NCBI GenBank assembly: GCA_019426215.1
Contig: CM033397.1
Coordinates: 22,756,480-22,820,479, forward strand
DNA: 64,000 nucleotides
From: Buddleja alternifolia
Lineage: Eukaryota > Streptophyta > Magnoliopsida > Lamiales > Scrophulariaceae
Reading direction: 5' to 3'
Position 1 is the stretch's first letter. Every line of letters starts with the position of its first letter. Of this stretch, positions 1 to 9,874 are shown piece by piece. Both the position numbers and the translations under genes were made by a program. Below the pieces are notes generated by a model. It searched no databases. It had not been told where the DNA came from and was given only the letters and a program-made list of their open reading frames with translations.

Positions 1-548
1 TAAATACAAACATTAAAACAATTAGCAATTTTTGTTGCAGTAAGCAAAATGACCGACCTAGTGGAAAAGGCTATAGTAGCTTAGATAAGAGGTTTATTCC
101 TTCGTATATATAGCAACTGTACAAAAAATAAAGGAAAAATTACACAGAGACCCCCTCACTTATTGGTAATTATCAATATACTCCCTCCGGAAGTCTATTT
201 GTAAGTTTACAGCGGTAAAATTGTAAGAATTATTACACACACAAGGGGTGCAATCGTAAGAAATCTTTAAAATGAGGGGGTGTGTTGGTAATTTTCAATA
301 AATGAGAGGGAGTTTTTGTAATTACACAATAAATGAGGGGATCTGTGTGTAATTTTCCCAAAAGTAAAAGGCAAGGAGAGAGAATATTTGATGAAATAAA
401 CATCAAATCTTGATTTAATTTTTTTTTTTTTCGGAGCACGGCTAAAGAGACTGAAGAAGTAATCCTAAATAACTTTGTCAAAGAATTTGCTGCTCCACAA
501 CAGGAAATACTATTAGAAGGGAAAATTGGGTCAGATTTCGGAACTTTA
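1..548. other. AT-rich DNA, no gene seen
   Basis: The stretch contains several near-repeats of a phrase like 'aatgagggggtgtgt...gtaatttt' around 150-360, alternating in orientation, which suggests a degraded small inverted-repeat element. The only open frames are short, lack any recognisable domain and lie in this low-complexity sequence. Confidence 0.5.
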
Positions 549-1261
549 GGGCTTGTATGGTATTGTTTTCATTTTCAATTCTCAATTCCCAACTGAAAAT
601 TGTAGAAAAGTGAATTTTCAAACTTTCATTGGTTTTTGTGTTAAAAATGAAAATATGTTTGGATGAAGTATTTTGAGTTGTTATTTTATAAGTTGAAAAT
701 GAAAATATGTGTGGATGAATGTAATTTTGTGTGAATTTTTTTACGAAAAGACGTGATGAAAATAAAAATATATTTGAATGAATAGTTTTTTTAGATATAA
801 ATATAATAAAAAATTATAAGATTGATTTGACATAAAGTAAATTTGATTTGTTGTTAGTGATATAGTTATATATATATATATATATATGCACAGGTATATG
901 TATGTATAAAAGTTGTATGAATATATATAGCTATCCAAATTAAGTAGATATATAGATAGGAGAATAGGAGTGGTTGGAGAATTGAATTGATGGGATGGGA
1001 GTAGGAATACATTGGAAACATGAATTGAGAAGAGATTTGTAGTTTTGATTTGAGAAATAAATTCCCCAAATTTCATGGAAAAAGGAAGCTGATTTCAAAT
1101 TTGTGCATGTGGATTTTTGATTTGTTTCCCATGTTTTGGGCTTAGATTCTCAAAATATTGAGAATTAAGAATGGGGACAATAAGTTGGGTCAAACATATT
1201 TTGGGTTTCAAAATAATTGAGAATTGGAATTTGGGTTTTGAAAACAAAACCATACAAGCCC
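549..1261. mobile_element. Tourist-like MITE (PIF/Harbinger type)
   Basis: The element begins GGGCTTGTATGGT and ends with the inverse, ACCATACAAGCCC. It is flanked on both sides by the trinucleotide TTA (546-548 and 1262-1264). A TTA duplication with a GGGCTTGT-type terminus is the signature of Tourist/PIF-Harbinger MITEs. The terminal inverted repeats extend imperfectly inward through A/T-rich text (TTGTTTTCA..., AATTCTCAATT). The interior has AT dinucleotide runs near 866-886 and no transposase frame, so this is a non-autonomous copy of about 713 bp. The end positions are read directly; the superfamily follows from established TIR and TSD rules. Confidence 0.85.
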
Positions 1262-1264
1262 TTA

Positions 1265-2318
1265 ATTTCCCAATTGCATTTATTTTTATGTAGGGTTACA
1301 AGTTTTCCAACTTAGAATTGTCATATAAGTCCTATCTTGATAAGCAAGTACATATTTAAATAAGACGTATCTTCCTGAATATCAAATCATAAACATTATG
1401 TCTATTTTCTTTTCATAAATTTCTTTCTCTCCCTCTCTTTTAATGTGTCTTGCTCTAGTAGTTGATCTACCACGATTAAAAAGGCGAAATTTAATTTTTT
1501 CGAAGCAAGTATTTTTGTGATCTAATCAAAGAAGGTTTATAGACAAGTATGAACTTAGGACGCAATCGGCATCTCTTGACAAGAATTTGAAAAGTATAAA
1601 GCCGATCCCGTGTATGTATAATTATGTGGATTTATTTCCTATAGTGTATCAAGTCCTCATAGGCTCAATCCCTGCGCGCTTTAATAAAATTGACAATTTT
1701 ATGGTTCAAATCAATTAAAAACTCTTTTTTAGAAATCATAAATATGCCCCCAAGATATTTTCACACGTAGATTAATTAGTTACATAATTTCATTTGGTGA
1801 AAATCAGACCAGAAATTGGCTTATTTTCACCAAATATTTTCATTATGCTAGCTAGAAACGGCCTACTGTCTTACTTGTCAAGGTGTACGTTACTCTGCAA
1901 CTTTTTCTAGCGGGAAAAGTATGTTGGAATGCAGAAGTTGATTATTTATCGTCTAGCACTAGTCTACTAAAGCTAGCACAAATTTATGAATGTAAGGCAC
2001 TAAATGGTGACTATTTCTTTTCCTTTTAATCGATCATCACTGGTACCATGAGTCAGTGCATTATTTATCTCACCTATCTAGAGCACTAAAATATTGTAAG
2101 TGACTTTCGACAAATGTATCGACCAAAGGGAGATGAGCATTAGACTTCTATATATGCACTAATAGAAAGCGAAGATGTTGTGCCTAATTAGTTTCGACAA
2201 ATAATTAAGAAAAAGTAGAGTGTGCAAGATGATTCAAAAGATAACACAGTTAAATGAGCTTGCAAAAGGGGATTAATCAATCACTTCTAGAAACCACTAA
2301 ATTTTTCATAGTGCAAAT
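1265..2318. other. Non-coding AT-rich DNA
   Basis: No frame with a recognisable domain, no tRNA-like cloverleaf and no clear repeat boundary was seen in this kilobase. It may be old intergenic DNA or a transposon too decayed to recognise. Confidence 0.4.
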
Positions 2319-2998
2319 TGGCAAAAAAATGCATTTTTAGTCCCGTAACTTAGATCATGTGCGATTTTCGTCTCAATATTATGAACCTCACTAATTTACA
2401 TCCTTTATCTCAAAAAAAAATGTGCAATATTACTCCCACGTCCCAATTCTGTTAAATTTTTGATGAAAAACACATGTACCACTCATGTGTTCCGTTAAGT
2501 TGGGGTTTGGTGTGAAAAAGTAATTACAAAACTTTCAAATTTCAGCTAACAAGGAGTAGGAAAACCGCCGAAAAAGCCCCCCCTCTTTCTTTGGTATTTA
2601 TACATGAAATAAGAGGTGGGAAGGAATTGCAAATCTCCAACTAATGATAATTGATGCTCTAATTCTTGTATCGAACCAATTTTCTTGTGATTGCATTCGA
2701 TTATTCCTCTCCTTGCTCCATAATCGAAGGGAAAAAAATTTGTGAGGGTGAGGGGCTAGGGTTTGGGGAGAGTGAAAATTGAGGATTTATTTTAGACCCT
2801 CTAGAAAAATTGTTAATTTTCCCACCAACCTCCAATTAACAGAACACGTGAGGTGCACATGCATTTTCTGTTAAATATCTAACGAAATTGGGGCGTGGGA
2901 CTAAAATTGCACATTTCTTTTTAGATAAAGGATGTAAATTGGTGAGGACATGATTTAAGTTAAGGGACCAAAATTGTAATTTTCGTATGCAAAATGCT
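2319..2998. mobile_element. Fold-back MITE with ~130-bp inverted arms
   Basis: The left arm (about 2319-2455) reads inverted in the right arm (about 2864-2998). Shared phrases include TTAGTCCC, TCATGT, AATTTACATCCTTTATCT and AATGTGCAAT, with a ~25-bp insertion in the left arm after TCATGT. The core holds no gene. Long imperfect arms with no open frame fit a non-autonomous fold-back or Mutator-like MITE. No clean target duplication could be fixed, so the outer ends are good to about 10 bp and the superfamily is unassigned. Confidence 0.6.
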
Positions 2999-3480
2999 TC
3001 ATATATCATTTTCGAAGATGCAACCTCTATTCTAATAGATTAGGTGCTCGTAGCACCAATTTTCGTAGATTATATGACAATCTTTTTATTAATAAAGTCA
3101 AATTAATTAATTTATTCTCTATTAATTTTACTGCCTAGGAGAAAGTCTCTTAGATCACACAGAACTATGCGACATCTTTACACGTTGAGAATGGTAATTA
3201 TGAAATATATCTCCAAATGTGTGATCCTAAAACTAATTCCACATTGGAGGATCACCAAGTATATATAGAGATTGATGTCAATCCCTGGCCCCGCGAGCCT
3301 GTTAGACATGATGCGTGCTTCTGAACCCACGAAGCATAACTTAGAGTTGGGCATTTAAACCATGGCCCAAAGTGGATACCATTATTATGCTTGAATTCCC
3401 AGATAATTATTTATAAACAACCCATTTTCCTATTCCTTTGTCAATGTGAGACAACGCACAACAAGGGCTAACAATCACCC
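2999..3480. other. Degraded repeat flank, no gene seen
   Basis: This is AT-rich sequence with phrases such as TATATATAGAG and CAATGTGAGACAACGCACAAC that resemble LTR material. No second end was found, so it is left as unassigned repeat-derived DNA bordering the Angela-like LTR. Confidence 0.35.
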
Positions 3481-3782
3481 TGTTGGGAATCTTTCAGAAC
3501 ACTATGCAGCCAAAACAAAGAGGTTAACTTTTTTTTTTTTTGAGATTCCTGACAAAGAATCAATCGGATTTTATGCATATATTGAAAAGAGAGATTCAAC
3601 CAATTTACCCGTTGTAACGAAGTAGTTGGAGATTTTTCACAAATCTTGAAGAACACCGGTGGAAATTCGCCTTCTTAAATTTCTTATCCAAGTGATGAAA
3701 GTGCCACCACCTCTAAAAAATCACGTGAGAATCTTAACGGAGTTTCTCTTTCTTCGCTATAGAACACGGCTAGCGAGAGAAT

Positions 3783-3812
<30 letters not shown>
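3783..3812 (+). repeat. Poly-G tract, 30 Gs
   Basis: An uninterrupted run of thirty guanines lies inside the LTR on plus. It creates an artefactual glycine run in an overlapping open frame. It could form a G-quadruplex, and it is also the kind of homopolymer where assemblies are unreliable. Confidence 0.85.
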
Positions 3813-3813
<1 letters not shown>

Positions 3814-4342
3814 GAGAATCTTGTTGGAGGCTTGTGTATTGTGTTGTAAGTTATGACCTAGGTTTTGACTTAATGTGAATTTAAATCACAAATCAAAATA
3901 AAGCCTAAACTCGACCATGGCGCACTTGCCTATCGAGTGCACTTAGTCGAGCCATGGCTCTTTTATTTTAATTTTAATTTAGTTATTTATTTAATACAGT
4001 TAAATAATAATTAATTAAATTATCCAATTAATTAACTTTCTCCTCAAAAAAATAACTAATTAAATAATCCTTAATTCAAATATAATTAATAAATATAATT
4101 AAATCATCTAATGATTAATTATCATTTTTCTTAATTAATTTATCCAATAAAGTAATTTTGGTATCAAATACCCAAAACACCCCTCAACATAGATTCTATT
4201 AATTCCATCTAGATTCCACAAAGTGGGACTCTTTAGGTTCATTTTACATGACATTGGTGAGGAAACCAAGTATGTGGGTAACACCTAACCAGTGATGTGG
4301 CCTACATCGAAAGCCAAACGAAACGAATGATTGGATCATTCT

Positions 4343-5965
4343 TGATAGGATTGTACCCTCAATACCAACGAGGAATTAAAATGTAATAGGGAACTAAATT
4401 GTATTATGCTTGTTTTTATCTATCAATAAAAAGGCATTTAGTTTTGTTCATCTAAATCTGTATGAAATCTACAAGTATTGAACAAACATATAGTCGTAGT
4501 ACAATAAGACAAGTCTTCCACTTCTTATGGGATAAAAATAAAAGCACTGGAAGAACTTGATACTTATACACTAAATAAGAGTTCGCAAGTCAGAGGATCT
4601 TGATTGGACATCAAGATCCATATTAACTTGTATAACCCTTACTCTGACAAGGAGTGTCAGACGAACACTATAATATAATGGGAGTCTATTTTGTAGATAC
4701 ATTATTGGGATCAGTGTATTCAAACTCATCTCGTAATCATCTGATCACATGGGTATTACTAAGTGACTTTCAATGATTAGATTATTGGATGTGATAGTAT
4801 GCATGGACCTTTCACCTGAGGAGTCACGGTCACGATGCACATGTGACATTTGGATTTGTTACCAGAGTAGTGAGATCCAATTCACCCTTTGGTGAGGCCC
4901 ACATCGAAGTACGATCCCCATGGGCAAGTAAAAGTTATGAGGGAATTACTGTCTCGGTAGTAAACAAGAAGATACCCAAAGCGATCATAGGTAACTGAAA
5001 TGAAAGTTTTTGGCCAAAGCAAGTAAATTGACTCGTGTAAGACATAGAGGGTAGTTTGGTCATTTCATGTTACTATGATTCATAGCATAGTATCGAGTTA
5101 TGTGAGTTTGACATATTCCATGACTCTCACTCGATCGGGATATATTAGTGAAGAATTTATACTTATATGAAAATCATAACCGATAGGTTCGTGATGACAA
5201 AGTCATTTTGTACTCGATTGGGTGAAGATGTGGGGTCATGGTTTTGGCTAGGTGTCATTCACATCCTTAAGTACCTTACAATTGCCAATCGAGACGAACC
5301 TTGAGAGTCACGCCACAAGAAGCGACAATGGAATCAAGTTATGTGTATAAGGGACAATTCGGTAATTTATCATTGGATAGACAAATTAAATAGAAAATGT
5401 AAATTAATTTAATTAATTATATAAATAGATTATATAATGGGAAATGAAATGAAATTAATTAATTAGATTAATTAATAAGTTAATTAAATATTAATTTAAT
5501 CACACAATTAATTAATTAGATTATTTTAATTGTGTAATTAAATTAAAGTGGGCCAAGTTGGCCTGCTCTTAGGCGCCCATAAGGCCTAGTAGGTGTCTAA
5601 CTAGGCTCTTAAGTTGGAGGATTATATAATCCTCCAACACAATAGCTAGGTCAGAGACTTAACTAGTAGCCTCTTAATACACAAAAGAAAGAAAAAGATC
5701 TCTCCCTCTCTCAAGCTAACCGTTAGTAAAGGAAGAAGGAGGGGATTCCCGGAGTTGCTTCACATGTCAATCTAAAGGCGAGGAATCAAGCGATTTGTCG
5801 CTATACTCTTGTATTACAATCATTTCGCTACAAAGGTTGTATATTCTTTCCAGTATTAATTTCGTTACAATAATTCAATCAGAATTATAAAAATTGCAAA
5901 ATGATGCTTAGCTTGATTGTTCGATTTTTAATCTTCCACTGTGCATGCTCTATCGAACACCAACA
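4343..5965 (+). mobile_element. Solo LTR (1,623 bp) nested in the Angela-like LTR
   Basis: The insert begins TGATAGGATTG, ends CACCAACA and is flanked by a perfect 5-bp duplication, ATTCT (4338-4342 and 5966-5970). Removing it restores the host LTR text seen in the related LTR near 22070-22090. It holds no gag or pol, so it is a solo LTR left after LTR-LTR recombination. In plus orientation it has a TATA box (5621-5630), then a CT-rich leader (TCTCTCCCTCTCTCAAGC) and a terminus ending in CAACA. Its family is not otherwise represented here; copia is likely. Confidence 0.85.
5613..5638 (+). promoter_or_regulatory. TATA box inside a 26-bp perfect palindrome
   Basis: The TATA box of the solo LTR, ATTATATAAT, is the centre of a perfect palindrome whose arms are GTTGGAGG and CCTCCAAC. 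A CT-rich stretch resembling a transcript leader follows 60-100 bp downstream, which supports promoter function. The palindrome makes the core promoter symmetric. Confidence 0.6.
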
Positions 5966-6786
5966 ATTCTTAACATTTTCCATTGTAAATACTATACAAG
6001 TATAAACTTTTCATTCTACATCCCAGTCAAGTAAGAGTTACAGAGATGTCAAACGCATAGACTTGACTATATGCTTAAATAATATTAAGTCGAGATCAAT
6101 GAGTTTCCTCTTATGTCTAACATAAGCAGCTCTATTGCTTCGACCGAAGAGTTATGATCACACTTACTTATTATAGCATAGGATACTAGCTCGTTCACTT
6201 ACGAGAGAACGAATCCCCTTTTAGATATCAGTTGAGACTACTACCTGCCCATGAAGGTCGCACTTCTAGGTCGGCCACACCAATGAGTGATTCGGGCCTA
6301 ACTAGTCTAACGACAGGCCTGATGTCACAAACATATCTTTAACTTGAAATCTCAAGTTGAAAACTCGCGCATACCTATCATAACTAATCAATTCTTCCAT
6401 TGACAGTCAAAGAGTGTAAACCAATGTGATAAAATTGAAACGAGTCATGTCCGAGTCCACTAAACCCATGGTGCACCTATAATATAAGCTCCCACTATCC
6501 CATAGTGTTCGACTAGCATATCTCGTGTCAAAGCCTATATTATGCAAGCCAATATTAAGTATATAAGTATAAGACTCTTCTAGTGCCTATTTCGATATCT
6601 CATTAAGGAATGGAAAGTCTACTCTTGTATACACGGACTTATAGTTGAATACTACTTATGAATGCCTATAAGATTTATGTATAACAACAACAAATGCCTT
6701 TTATTAATCAAAAAGAGTTCACAATTACATCATAAAAGCCTTACATTAAACTATCCTCTATGGCATTCGAGAGCATAAACCCAACA

Positions 6787-6799
6787 ATCTCCCACTTGC
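6787..6799 (-). other. Polypurine tract (plus-strand primer site) of the Angela-like element
   Basis: On minus the sequence AAGTGGGAGAT directly precedes the 3' LTR start TGTTGGG. This is the usual polypurine tract of plant copia elements and it fixes the LTR boundary at 6786. Confidence 0.75.
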
Positions 6800-7096
6800 A
6801 CTCAATCCAATCTCTGTGGTATCTAATACCCATCTTCTCAATATGTCGATCAAGCAATGCTTGTGATAAGGGCTTGGTGAGTGGGTCAGCGATGCCCACT
6901 GAGTCTACTCTCTACAGAGATATTTTGCCTTCTCCAATAATTTCTCTGATGATTGATATCTCCTCTCTATATGCTTGGACTTGTTGTGAGACTTTGGTTC
7001 CTTTATTTGTGCAATAGTCCCATTGTTCTCATCGTAAAGTGATAACGACAACTCTATACTAGTGACTACTTGAGGTTTTCCAACAAACTTCCTTAT

Positions 7097-8337
7097 CTAA
7101 ACACCCTCCTTAGAAACCTCTGAGACATATATGTACTTAGCCACAATGGTGGAATCTGCGGTTGTGCTCCACTTGGAACTCTTCCAAGCCACCGCCACAC
7201 CATTGAGTGTGAATGCAAACCTTGAGGTGGATTTTTGATCATCTACGTCAGACTGGAAGTCTAAGTCTGTATAATCATCGGCTTTTAATTCCCCATTTCC
7301 ATAGACTAGAATCATATCCTTAGTCCTCTTCAGGTACTTGAGGATATACTTCAGAGCCATCAAGTGTTCTTTACCCAGTTTACCTGAAAGCGACTTACTA
7401 CGCTCACTATGTAGACAATGTCAGGTGTGTATAAAATTTGATACATCAGGCTACCCACTGCAGACGCATAGGGTGCCGTGCTCATTTCTTTCCTTTCTTC
7501 CTCACTTTGAGGAGATATGGACTTAAAATGATGCAGCCCATGTTTGATAAGTAGAAATCTTTTCTTAGAGCCTTTCGTCCTAAACCTCTTTAGGACTTTA
7601 TTTAAGTAAAGGGCTTGGAAAAGTCCTATCATCCTATTTGATATATCTCTATAGATTTGAATCCCTAGGATATAGGTCGTCTCTCCCAAGTCTTTCATGA
7701 GAATGTACTCAAAAGCCACGCTTTGACTGAAGTCAGCAAGTTTATGTCGTTTCCTATAAGTAGAATGTTAACTATATATAGTACTAGGAAAGTGATTTTG
7801 CTCCCACTAACCTTCTTGTAGACACAAGGCTGATCTTCATTCTTGATGAAGATAAATCCTTTGACAGCTTTGTCAAAACAAAGATTCCAACTCCTAGATT
7901 CCTCTTTAAGTCCATAAATGGATCTCTTAAGTTTACACACCTTATGTATATCAGATTCTGACGTGAATGTCTTAGGTTGTTCCACATAGATATCCTCATT
8001 GAGTAATCCATTTGACTGTCTTCACGTCCATCTTCGATATCTCATAGTCTAGATCTCCAGCTATTGCAAGTAGAATTCGAATAGACCTGATCATTGCCAC
8101 TGGTGAAAATGTTTTGTGATAGTCACTTCCTTCCTTTTGACTATAACCTTTTGTCAAAAGCCTAGCTTTGTATGTGTTAACATTGCCATCTAGGCCTATC
8201 TTCCACTTGTAGATTCACTTGTACCCAATAGGTACTATACCTTCGGGTCGATCAATCAGGGTCCTGACCTGGTTGGAATACATCGAGTGTATTTCTTCTT
8301 GCATAGCTTCTCGCCATCTCCCAGAGTCTATGTCCAC
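7097..8337 (-). pseudogene. Copia pol remnant: reverse transcriptase end and RNase H
   Basis: Read on minus from about 8337 to 7097 this is the C-terminal part of a Ty1/copia polyprotein. The upstream end has the RT N-terminal phrases (GRWREAMQEEI, then PIGYKWIYKRK). At 7695-7985 come the RT motif KLKRSIYGLK and the catalytic loop, which reads YIVNILLIG where YVDD is expected, so the aspartates are lost. The frame shifts to 7360-7719 (LGIQIYRD, GSLMY..TPDI) and then 7097-7363, RNase H (DYTDLDFQSD, KSTS, WSTTADSTI). Frameshifts and lost catalytic residues mean it is dead. It is cut at about 8339, where LINE sequence begins. Confidence 0.85.
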
Positions 8338-8339
8338 TA

Positions 8340-9075
8340 CAAAAATTCCTTCTCTAAAATGTTCTTTTCCCTCTCTCCTGTTTTGGGAGTCTCATACCCC
8401 TATCTCCTTCTCTAAATATAGTCGTTGCCTCCTCCTATCAGTTTCTCATCATCCCTTTTCTGGTGTTTTTCCCGTCTGTGGATGCTATCTGCTGACGATC
8501 TCTTCTTTTTTTCTCACGTCATATCCTTTTCCCTCTTTTTCCTTTCTCTTTTTCTTCTCTTTTTTCTGTCTGGGTCGGTTTTGTCTTTTTTTTCTCCTGC
8601 CTTTTCCTCTTTTTTAGGCTCTGTCCCATGGACAAAGAGAAGTACCCTCCCCTTTCTCCTCATGCCTAGCCCCCTTCTGATGCTGCGACCCCGGCTCCTC
8701 TCTTTTAGTCCTCCGTTGATACCCTTCAAGACCCTTCATTTGTTTCTCCCTTGTCACCCAGAGCTTCTAAGAAGTCCATTGATGATTTGGACTCTGGTTT
8801 TATGTCTTTCCGGTCCATGGATGGTGTGTCGGGTCTCTTTTTCTCTCGGGAAGAGATTTTAGATATGTGCCTACCTTTAAATGTACTTCGGTGGGAAAAT
8901 TTAACCATGGCATACCTCCAATCCCTCGTGTCCGAGCTCTCTTTGTTAAAATGAAGTTAAAAGGTTTTTTTCAAGTGTGTTCAGTCAATGGCTCTCATGT
9001 CCTTATTAACTTATCTTGCGAAGAAGACTTTATGCGAATTTTGTTGAGACAAGAGTGGTTAGTGGTTTCTGCATA
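8340..9075 (+). pseudogene. LINE 5' end with start of ORF1 (DUF4283-type)
   Basis: A pyrimidine-rich leader (8340-8627) precedes an ATG at 8628 followed by MDKEKYPPL. In-frame TAG codons and a frameshift near 8870 break the frame. The distal part, in two frames, reads VGKFNHGIPP...KGFFQVCSVNGSHVLINL...EEDFMRILLRQEW, which fits the DUF4283 domain of plant L1-type LINE ORF1 (phrases of the type VG.F..G.P, HVLI.L, EEDF.R...RQ.W). The fragment stops at about 9075 with no zinc knuckle, endonuclease or RT. Keeping the 5' end while losing the 3' end is the reverse of normal LINE truncation. Confidence 0.7.
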
Positions 9076-9374
9076 AGGATATTTAAGGGTAAATGAGGAG
9101 AATGGGCTTAAATTGCACAATGTCCTCAACATATAGGCTCCATTCTCCAAATAGGCCTCCCCCATAGGCTTCTCCCAATTATTGAAGGTGATATACCTAT
9201 TTTACCCTTACTTTTATTTATACTAATAATAATAAAAAGAAACTCAATATTTAATCAATACCCTAAAATAACCTTGATACCAATCTCTGCCACTGTATCC
9301 ATTTTCAGCGTTTCATCTCCAATTCGGGCCGTTTCACCTCCAATTCGGGCCCGTAGTATCCCAACGGCGTAGAG
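9076..9374 (+). promoter_or_regulatory. Probable promoter/5'UTR exon of the MULE transposase
   Basis: The stretch precedes a good splice donor, AGAG|GTAAGA, at 9375. It contains a short direct repeat (CCAATTCGGGCC at about 9320 and 9344) and a weak inverted repeat around AAGGGTAAA (9089) and TTTACCCTT (9200). No clear long Mutator terminal inverted repeat could be fixed, so the element's left end is uncertain. The role is inferred from position upstream of the spliced transposase start. Confidence 0.35.
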
Positions 9375-9870
9375 GTAAGAGAAATAAGTATAATGTTATT
9401 AAGAATTTATTGGTTGATTAAAAGTTTGATTGTTTGAATTTGTTGGTTGAGTAAAAGTTTGATTGAATGAATTTGTTGGAGATTTTGATGAATTATGTAG
9501 ACAAGGTGTTTGATAAAATACTTGATAGAGATTTTCTCATTAGTTTGCATTGAATAGTGTGACTTTAGGCTCTTAGATTGTGATTTTGTGATTGTAGCAT
9601 TAATTGGATTGTTATATGTGTGATGGAAGTTTGATTATTTGAATTTGTTGGAGATAGAGATGAATTATGTAGACAAGGTGTTCGACGAAATGCTTGATAG
9701 AGATTCTCTCATTAATTTGCAATGAAAATGGTTTTTTTAGGCTATATTTGATCAATGCAAAACTTTTGTATTTTGTAATAATAACTGTAATAATTTTTTG
9801 TAATAATATTTGATCATTCATTACTAATTGTATTTTGTAATAACTGTGTTTCTTTATCTTTTTTTTCTAG
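9375..9870 (+). other. Predicted 5'UTR intron of the MULE gene, with PPR-like duplicates
   Basis: The intron would run from GTAAGAGAA to a strong acceptor, TTTTTTTTCTAG, four bases before the transposase ATG at 9875. It holds two copies of a ~110-bp segment (about 9453-9560 and 9630-9735). Each includes text that translates as DKVFDEMLDRDSLI or a variant, much like the core of a plant PPR repeat. The splice signals are visible; use of the intron is inferred. Confidence 0.5.
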
Positions 9871-9874
9871 GAAA

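Larger units (their letters stand above)
3481..6786 (-). repeat. 3' LTR of an Angela-like copia element (split by a solo LTR)
   Basis: On plus the LTR runs from TGTTGGGAATC to ACCCAACA. The element is read on minus, so this is its 3' LTR; the antisense polypurine tract follows at once (ATCTCCCACTTG, 6787-6798). The second half (from about 5970) resembles the LTR at 21225-22884, sharing 'ttcacttacgag.gaacgaatcc', 'gatatcagtt.agactactac.tgccca' and 'tagtgcct'. The first half has the same layout with lower similarity (TTGTAACGAAG against TTGTAGCGAAG). A 1,623-bp solo LTR plus a 5-bp duplication interrupts it, leaving an original length of about 1.68 kb. Terminal dinucleotides are canonical TG...CA. 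Confidence 0.75.

Noticed and set aside
741..1076. Minus-strand frames rich in Tyr and Ile
   Set aside because: They lie within the AT-rich interior of the Tourist MITE and have no domain.
3659..3856. Plus-strand frame with a polyglycine run
   Set aside because: It is produced by the G30 tract inside an LTR.
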